Assembly (NCBI GenBank): GCA_028023455.1
Contig: JAQFVV010000181.1
Location: 812,001-876,000 of the forward strand
Length of the DNA: 64,000 nt
From: Epiperipatus broadwayi
Taxonomy: Eukaryota; Onychophora; Udeonychophora; Euonychophora; Peripatidae
Direction: 5' to 3'
Shown here: one piece after another, positions 57,484-64,000 of the stretch
Position numbering within the stretch: position 1 is the stretch's first letter
How the letters are laid out: each line of letters starts with the position of its first letter
Program-made: the position numbers and the translations under genes
Notes under the pieces: model-generated
Databases searched by the model: none
What the model was told of the DNA's origin: nothing
The model's input: only the letters and a program-made list of their open reading frames with translations

Positions 57484-57520
57484 GGAGTGCTTTTGATTAT
57501 CCTAGTAATCTTTTTTAGTG
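57484..57520 (-). ncRNA. Family D hammerhead-like motif, left arm, G12 mutated
   Basis: On the minus strand CTAAAAAA, GATTA-ctagga-TAATC, AAAAG, CA, CTCC. G12 to A following C, as in the other decayed copies. Confidence 0.52.
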
Positions 57521-57589
57521 TTTAATTAACAGGCAAGCAGAAAACCTTAAGATCACAGAATTGTGGGAAGTTAGCCTTTTGAAGTCTTA

Positions 57590-57626
57590 GTTTGACAAAG
57601 ATTACTAGGATAATTGAAAGTGCTCC
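57590..57626 (+). ncRNA. Family D hammerhead-like motif, right arm
   Basis: TTGACAA, A, GATTA-ctagga-TAATT, GAAAG, TG, CTC, C. Helix I CTTAG/CTAAG pairs fully. Triplet CTC obeys the NUH rule. Confidence 0.57.
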
Positions 57627-57687
57627 TAAGAGGATAAAATTTTTAATTATCTAATTACTGTATTTATAAATATTTAATTATATAATT

Positions 57688-57750
<63 letters not shown>
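57688..57750. repeat. (CA)n-(TA)n-(CA)n compound microsatellite
   Basis: Short CA runs on both sides of a TA run. Confidence 0.95.
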
Positions 57751-58817
57751 ATCGTAAGAATGTTTCAATAAGTTACCAAATACTAAATAGATACATACAA
57801 ATATTATCTTCTACTTGAATGTAAGAACAAGAAAACATAAAAAAGACAAAATATGACGAATAATTTTCAAAGTATAATTACTCCAAGATGATAGTTTAGA
57901 TTAACGGTCAAGAAGATAATGACCATATATGCATTCACAACCAAATGTTGCAAGATTTTTTCACTAGAGTAATTAACTTTCTTTCAGTTAAATCAAATAT
58001 GGATGATTTAATCAAATCTGAAAGATGAAATCATTCATATAAGTAATGTTTTATTTAATGTCCATAATAATAAAACAATACACTGAGCTTTAATTCAAGC
58101 CTTTATCAATCAAAATAGGAAGCAAAAACAATTATTAGAGTTTGTATTCCTTATATAAAAGAACTACAAACAATGTTGGATGCATTCTAACACTTTACAA
58201 TGTATAGTTAGGATATACTTTTTATTAAAATATTAATAACATTTTATCCGACCCTAAAGACTCAATTCCTCTTGAAGACCATGGAGTTTATGAAAGTTCA
58301 TGTAGCATTTGTAAAGCTTCTTATGTGGATATAAACAAATGTTGTATCAGTGCTAGAAGAGAAGAACACGCTAATGCATTTACGCAGCAATCATCAATAG
58401 CAGCGCTGCCACTCCATGTTATGTATTCAGGTCACAATATTGATTTATCGAATCTCAAGATCTTATTAAGATGTGACATTCTCTAACAATATCAGGTCAA
58501 AGAAACCATTGAGATCCTTAAAAGGTTAAATTGTATCAACAATTGTGATGATACATGCATGCGATCATATATATAATTTCTTTTGATATTTATTATTTCT
58601 ACCTGTTCTATCTTAATAGACTGTTCAGTATTATTATAGGTGAGTATTTACAATGTCTCTACAACTTTTTCCATATTTATTATGCAACTTATGGCCAATG
58701 TGATCTGGCTTAAATGTTGGTTTATATTTTTACTACAATAAATTATACACGGATGTACCTGGATAATATATATATAGTAATAATAACAAGTCAGATGTCA
58801 CATGACTTATATATAGC

Positions 58818-59102
58818 TTGCACTTACAAATATGTAAAATTAAGAGCGTGCTAATAGCTCTAAACAAGCTTTTTTTTATTATTTATGATAAATGCTACTA
58901 CAAGAGAAGGCATTCAAAGCTTGAGTTGGTTTTTTAAATCTAATGTCCCAACTCCTCACTGAAGAGACCCATAGGTCGAAACCGGTCTGGGGATGGGGAC
59001 AATCCAAGATAAAAATGATTTGAATGCCTTCTCTTGTAGTAGCATTTATCATAAATAAAATAAAAAAGCTTGTTTAGAGCTATTAGCACGCTCTTAATTT
59101 TA
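58818..59102 (+). mobile_element. Palindromic family C hammerhead element, 285 bp, 10-bp target duplication
   Basis: TATATATAGC lies at 58808-58817 and 59103-59112. Arms 58838-58918 and 59021-59098 are inverted copies (AATTAAGAGCGTGCTAATAG and complement; CAAGCTTTTTT; GATAAATGCTACTACAAGAG). One hammerhead sits in the centre. Its position 250 bp after the PLE relic could make it part of that element, yet the target duplication argues for an independent insertion. The AT-rich repeat unit makes this duplication less decisive than the one at 37.2 kb. Confidence 0.82.
58944..59001 (+). ncRNA. Hammerhead ribozyme, family C, best-formed copy
   Basis: Outer helix TGTCCC/GGGACA, inner TCCTCA/TGGGGA, core CTGAAGA (position 7 is the tolerant one), helix II GACC-cata-GGTC fully paired directly against both core strands, GAAAC, loop CG, triplet GTC. 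Every position required in a type I hammerhead is met. Predicted cleavage after 58987. Confidence 0.82.
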
Positions 59103-59114
59103 TATATATAGCGA

Positions 59115-61030
59115 AGATGATAATGCCAAAAAATCTTTCAATCCTACTTGGAACCTGAAAAACTTGCAAGTCATTACCTGGTGCTTATTCGAAATAGATA
59201 CCATGGCTATGTCAGGATACACCTTGAGACTCTTCCATATGAAGTATATATATTTTATCGTGTCTGAACATATATAATAGCAAAAGTTCATTAAACTAAA
59301 ACATTAGTAATACATTTCAAAGCTAAACGTAAATAATCTTTATGGATTATTTATCAGAAAAATAAATTTAAAATATATTTTTAATTTTAATAAGAATTAT
59401 GTCTAAATAATAAGAGACACTGATTTTCTTTGAATCACAAACGCATTTATCTGAGGTAAATAAAAAATGCATTTAAGTACTGAAGATATTTTGACTTCTA
59501 AAGGATTATCTTTTGAGCTGTCATCCTAATCGAAGTTAAAATGTGATTTTTAACCTCTTGCAACTTGTTGAAACTTTCAATCAAATGAGAAAATTGAAAA
59601 AACCGTTGCTGAATACTGCTTCGATAGCAAGCCGAGTGGAAACGTATCTCGGATTTTAAAAGCTTGAGAGAAAGTAATGACGGTCAATATTAATAAAATC
59701 TAAAAACAGATGTAAATCTTATAAAAAATAAAATGCTTAGGAATAATGAAAACTGCAAAAAATAATGGATCGAATTCATTCCCATTAAACTGAGAATAAA
59801 GATTAAGTTTAAAAGCAGATGTATTTACTTCACTCTTGTATAAACACATTATACATACCTATATATATATATAAATTTCTATCCCTACTTATTTATCTAT
59901 ATATCTATAATTTATGGATGACTCACGCTTCAAATATATGGCTACATATATAAAATAGATAAAACAATAGTAATGATTATTAAAAGGTATACGTTCAACA
60001 ATTTAAGTCTCTTTAATTCATATATAGCTTTAAGAAATTTATTAAAAACATAAGAAATACGATTATGATGCAAAAATAAAAAGATGTGAAAAATGAAAGT
60101 GGAATTTAACATTAGATATATTTAAATCTGCATCTAAATTTTATTAAAATTCAACAAATTCTATTCCCATAAAAATGATAAATTATTTATATTGAAAAAT
60201 GTTTGTCAAAGAAAAACGTATATAGGGAGAAAGATAATCTCTAATGTTTTTTTCGCTGAATGATAGTTTATGAAATTATAACAGGAATCCTATAAATTAA
60301 CTTGATTATATATATATATATGTTCAAAAATGTTTATTATATATATATATTCCTCAAAATATGATATATTGGTGTTTTAATGTGAATATAAATCATCTCC
60401 AATATACATATACGTACTTTTTAATTTTTAGCTAATCAATCAATATAGTTAATAAATATTTTAATACTCATGCATAGATTGTTATGCAATATAAAATGAT
60501 CATTTCCATTAAATATTTCAGATATATGTAAGGATTAGCAGATGTAATAAGTTTCCAAATAAAAATGAAATCTATTATATTCAAAATGTAAACAAAGATA
60601 ATATATTATGAATAGCGTGTTTAAATTTCATAGGAGAGTTAATTTCTTACTCATTTTAATGCTCGTGCAATTCTAAGACAGATATTTATAATATATATAA
60701 TTTCGAGTTTTAAACTAATCAGCCAAATACTATTAATAAACTTTTCAGCAATCTGAAGTCTTTTAGATTTCTATATCAATGTAAAATCACCATTTGTATT
60801 AATTACCTGAAATGCAAAACTATTCTCTTGCAAAAATTAAAAATGAGTAGAAATTTGTTACTTCCATGAAAGTTAGATTAATCCATATATAAATGAGTGT
60901 GATGTATTTTACTCTTGTTTAGAAACTTACTACATCTGTTAATCCCTATTTATTTCTGGGCCTGTTAATTCAACTGGTCATCTTGCATTGATATATCTAG
61001 TAAAAGTTTATTAACAGAATTTGACTGATT
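59115..61030. other. AT-rich non-coding DNA
   Basis: No gene or element end recognised; several short TA tracts. Confidence 0.5.
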
Positions 61031-61171
61031 TGTCAAAAGCCAGAAATTACATATAATTTGGGGGGAATTACAATTTTAATATTATATGTACACACACACA
61101 CATAACGAAACTTAAATATATTTTAAACAACGTAAACAATTTATAATATAATATAAATAAAAACTCATAAA

Positions 61172-61212
61172 GAAATATTTTCGATTATATTCATAATCAT
61201 TATCAACTCAAC
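61172..61212 (-). ncRNA. Family D hammerhead-like motif
   Basis: On the minus strand GAG, TTGATAA, T, GATTA-tgaata-TAATC, GAAAA, TA, TTT, C. Stem and helix III pairs A-T, A-T replace the G-C pairs of the 51.4-kb form. Confidence 0.58.
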
Positions 61213-61261
61213 TTGCCTTCGATTATATTCATAATCATTATCAACTCAACTTTCAAGGAAA

Positions 61262-61302
61262 GTTGAGTTGATAATGATTATGAATATAATCGAAAATATT
61301 TC
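61262..61302 (+). ncRNA. Family D hammerhead-like motif
   Basis: Exact inverted copy of 61172-61212. Confidence 0.58.
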
Positions 61303-61424
61303 TTTATGAGTTTTTATTTATATTATATTATAAATTGTTTACCTTGTTTGGAATATATTTAAGTTTCGTTATTGTATTATTAATATTAGCGGACATTTTA
61401 TTTTGTTTTAATATATATATATTG

Positions 61425-62680
61425 TAACCACTCACCACTGATCACCATCACTAACAAATACCCGAGAGCGCCAATTCTATGATCATAGAATAAACTATCG
61501 AACTAATCTTATTTTAAAACTATCATTGAGGCTCTTAATAAAGTTCTACCTTAGCCTAGCTCAGTTGAGGGATACAGAGGTCTATGAAGTGTAAAATGTA
61601 CATTAGATATGGGAGGAAATATTATAATTAATAGGAAATAAAACACCTATCAAATTCTAAAATAAATAAGAATTAAAGTGGTAAAATTCTACCATCTAAA
61701 ATTAACTAATTATAGTCTATACTTCACCTCCTCCCATCATCCACACACATTGAACAACCCCTACCATATTAGAAATTTAAACTAATAAATAAAATATAAT
61801 ATTTAGAAACTATAATGTATAACAAGTTGGATCTGAACTTAAACTAAACCTATTATTACTAAATTTTTAATTATGCACTAATCTAAACTCGTTAACTGGA
61901 TTTATTATTTAATCTGGATTAAAAATTGAACATCTCAAGGAAACTATTTATGGCATAGCTTAATCTAAAATCTGTACCTCTCAACAACTATTATTTAATA
62001 TTATGACAGTAATGGAATAAATTAAGCAATACCCGAACAAAATAATGGTAGTTAGATAATGAAAGAAATCGGGCACATTTTGATTTCAATTCATCATCTA
62101 AACAATTACTAAATGATAAAACCTTTTTAGAAAATCAATAAATAATTGACATCTCATACAGTGTTTGGATCAAGGAAATCAATATCATCATGTCTGAATA
62201 TGTTCATAATTAAATTAAATGAAAATACAATTATATCATATTAAATAAAATAAATGTGTGAGCATGTGTGGAAATATGAAATACGAATGCATGTTAAAGA
62301 AAAATCTTGAATACAATTTTGACTAATAAAACATTTATTATAAAAAAAATATAGTTAAGTAAACATTTAATTTCTTTACAATTTGTACAGTTAAAGTTCT
62401 GGATGTATTAACATCAGCGGTTGAAAACCTACATAATAGCAGAAATTGCAAGATAATTTTCTAACTTCTTATCTGATACATTTGTCTATCAAGTCACTTT
62501 GATTGACTTATGGCATCACATATCTTTAACCCTAAAGAATAAACTAAAATAAGATCTTTATATTTTATTGCAAAAATGGTCTTCAGTTATCAGTTATTTC
62601 TGATAAACATATAGAACTGAAATAATATAGCCTTACATTTCTGGCAATCAACTACAGAATTTATTTTATATTCGACATCT
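61425..62680. other. AT-rich DNA, no gene recognised
   Basis: The first 150 bp (61425-61575) are less AT-rich and begin TGTAACCACTCACCACTG, which could be an element end; no partner found. Confidence 0.4.
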
Positions 62681-62685
62681 TGTCT

Positions 62686-62924
62686 TTTATATCACTCTTA
62701 AATTATTAATTAACCTAGTAAGTCTATAACAAACAACATAGGTTAAATATTTCAATTACATTATGAAATAAAACTAAAATCTTGGCATTTTAACTTTAAA
62801 ATGCTTTATATCACTCTTAAATTATTAATTAACCTAATAAGTCTATAACCAACAATATAGGTTAAATATTTCAATTACATTATAGAATAAAACTAAAATC
62901 TTGGCATTTTTTACTTTAAAATGC
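62686..62924. repeat. Two-copy tandem duplication, unit 119-120 bp
   Basis: TTTATATCACTCTTAAATTATTAATTAACCTA-type unit at 62686-62804 is repeated at 62805-62924, with only a handful of differences (CAACAT for CAATAT, ATGAAA for ATAGAA, one T-run change). Confidence 0.92.
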
Positions 62925-62929
62925 ATATT

Positions 62930-64000
62930 AACTAAAATAAGGGGTTTGAACCTAAGAATAAACACAAAATAAGATTAAATTATACTTTGCAAAATGGAAA
63001 AAACTCTATCAATTAGCTATGTTTATCTTTGCAAAATAGAAATGAATAATGCCACTAATTAATTATGATTTGTCTTCTTTGCTGGCTTATACCAGTTATG
63101 ATTAAATATTATAGAAGCTGATGATATGAAATTTAAATGATAAATTCAAAATGATTGAAGTTATGCATTAATGATGGATTTTTTTTATAACTGTTAAAAT
63201 AGTACTTTATATCTGTGGCTGCATTATGCTGTGTGTCATACAATAAATAATTAATACTAGTCAATCCAATTGGTTTACTTATGATTGTGTAAATAAATCA
63301 TAATACGGACAATGACAATGAACCAAACAAGCTTCAGCACCAATTCTAACACAGCTTTTTTGTGAGAAAATCAATTCTACTTTTATTCTTATCAATAAAT
63401 TAGCTGGCACATGGCTATGAGCAAGATGAAAGCATTCTATAAGCACATGGGATAAAAGATTTTCACAATTCTAATTTTATAACTAACAAGACAATAACTC
63501 CCAAGTCTACTTCTGAGACTACATAAACTGGTGGAATAAATCTCATCACCAAAACATCAGTGAGATAAAACACTTGGATTCATACACTCTAATTCACAAT
63601 ATCAAATATCAAAACTGGAGGATTCAATCCACTCCTATCAAATACTTCTATGACAAAAGGATTTTATTTTATCCCATAAGATATACTAGGCAATCTACCA
63701 TATCAAATATTCAAATAACAACAACAAAGAGAGATTATTCGATCCCACAAGACACAATAAAACATCATTAACTTTTACTACAAATAGCCACTAAATACTT
63801 TTCTTATCAAACATAATAAAGAACAATAAATTCATGCTTAAACAAATTCTAATCTTTCAAATTTGAATAGTCCATTCCCATCCTCCGAAATCGATAGATT
63901 TTTTTACTTGTAAATTACACATTACTATAGTTGAGTTTTATAATATACACACATATGCAAGCATAATAATAATACAGACAATTCAAATACTAGTAGGTAA
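62930..64000. other. AT-rich DNA, no gene recognised
   Basis: The open frame at 63574-63771 is rich in I, Y, S and T and shows no motif; I consider it incidental. Confidence 0.45.

Larger units (their letters stand above)
57425..57695. repeat. Palindrome with PLE tail and two family D motifs
   Basis: Left arm ATATTTATAAATACAG...TTTTTATCCACTTAGGAG mirrors CTCCTAAGAGGATAAAATTTTT...CTGTATTTATAAATAT. Between the arms the plus strand reads NRQAENLKITELWEV (57529-57573), a PLE C-terminal tail. It lies inside the larger PLE relic, so a later PLE of another subfamily landed there. Confidence 0.78.
56335..58565 (+). pseudogene. Penelope-like element relic: reverse transcriptase and GIY-YIG endonuclease
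   Basis: Plus-strand fragments follow the PLE order. 56396-56470: CDGPKFYRFLKIYKTDTP, equivalent to the FYGLPKIHK block. 56600-56650: DILVSLDITLLFINVPV, the motif A region (VSFDVVSLFTNVP). 56745-56825: GTLMGLPTQGVLAALFMKY, the GTAMGSPLSP block. 56860-56900: VLYIDNTFEWKH, the catalytic Y-x-DD box with DN instead of DD. 57058-57120: THRDRYLQCSSHHHSA, the HTDRYL block. After an interruption (about 57.13-58.08 kb), 58225-58560 gives DHGVYESSCSICKASYVDIN, then ARREEHANAF and LHVMYSGHNID, a GIY-YIG domain whose signature is decayed. Stops and indels abound; dead. Confidence 0.82.
61100..61375. repeat. Palindrome with family D motifs (no PLE coding)
   Basis: ACGAAACTTAAATATATT (61104) mirrors AATATATTTAAGTTTCG (61353), with AAAACTCATAAAGAAATATTTTCG against its complement. 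It matches the outer arms of the 43.8-44.4 kb palindrome, but the coding tail has been lost and about 40 bp of one arm is duplicated (61218-61252). Confidence 0.8.

Noticed and set aside
3400-64000. CRISPR array
   Set aside because: Repeats present are dispersed or palindromic elements and microsatellites; no short regularly spaced direct repeats with unique spacers.

Overview
This is an AT-rich (visibly well over 65% A+T) stretch of an invertebrate-type animal nuclear genome. It has no bacterial gene organisation, no long intact ORF, many (TA)n, (GATA)n and (GAT)n microsatellites, tRNA-derived SINEs, and layer upon layer of decayed transposable elements. Element content (Penelope-like, RTE, L1/Tx1-like, hAT) fits several AT-rich invertebrate lineages; I could not fix the phylum. 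A 500-base N run (55282-55781) shows this is a scaffold with a placeholder gap.

Layout: 1-2.6 kb, non-coding with a diverged direct repeat. 2.6-5.7 kb, an RTE-type LINE relic (+) hit by three small hammerhead-family insertions. 8.5-11.7 kb, two hammerhead-bearing insertions (one with 458-nt tandem monomers) on either side of an L1/Tx1-like LINE relic (-). 11.8-18.3 kb, mostly unique AT-rich DNA with two weak exon candidates. 18.4-23.1 kb, a direct-repeat pair, LTR-like, whose second copy has lost many C-containing words. 23.7-28.3 kb, an RTE LINE relic (-), itself interrupted. 29.8-30.3 kb, a small hAT element with perfect 8-bp target duplications. 30.6 kb, a tRNA-derived SINE. 36.4-39.3 kb, a hAT/ZMYM-type transposase relic (+) with two nested insertions. 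40.6-52.0 kb, a run of palindromes, including one of about 3.4 kb and a head-to-head pair of Penelope-like (PLE) GIY-YIG endonuclease fragments. 55.8-59.1 kb, a decayed PLE with reverse transcriptase and GIY-YIG segments. 61.1-61.4 kb, another small palindrome; then unannotated AT-rich DNA to the end.

The unifying signal is RNA, not protein. I find about 29 hammerhead or hammerhead-like ribozyme motifs in five sequence families (called A-E here), plus a sixth, weaker, SINE-borne form (F). Several are within discrete insertions flanked by 9-13-bp target-site duplications; four of these insertions have almost the same size (285-293 bp) although their sequences fall into two families. Helices covary between copies. 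Hammerheads are known from Penelope-like elements and metazoan retrozymes (Cervera and de la Peña); here family D lies against PLE coding ends, so the simplest model is that PLE machinery mobilised these small non-coding ribozyme elements. Activity and expression cannot be judged from sequence alone; many copies carry core mutations.
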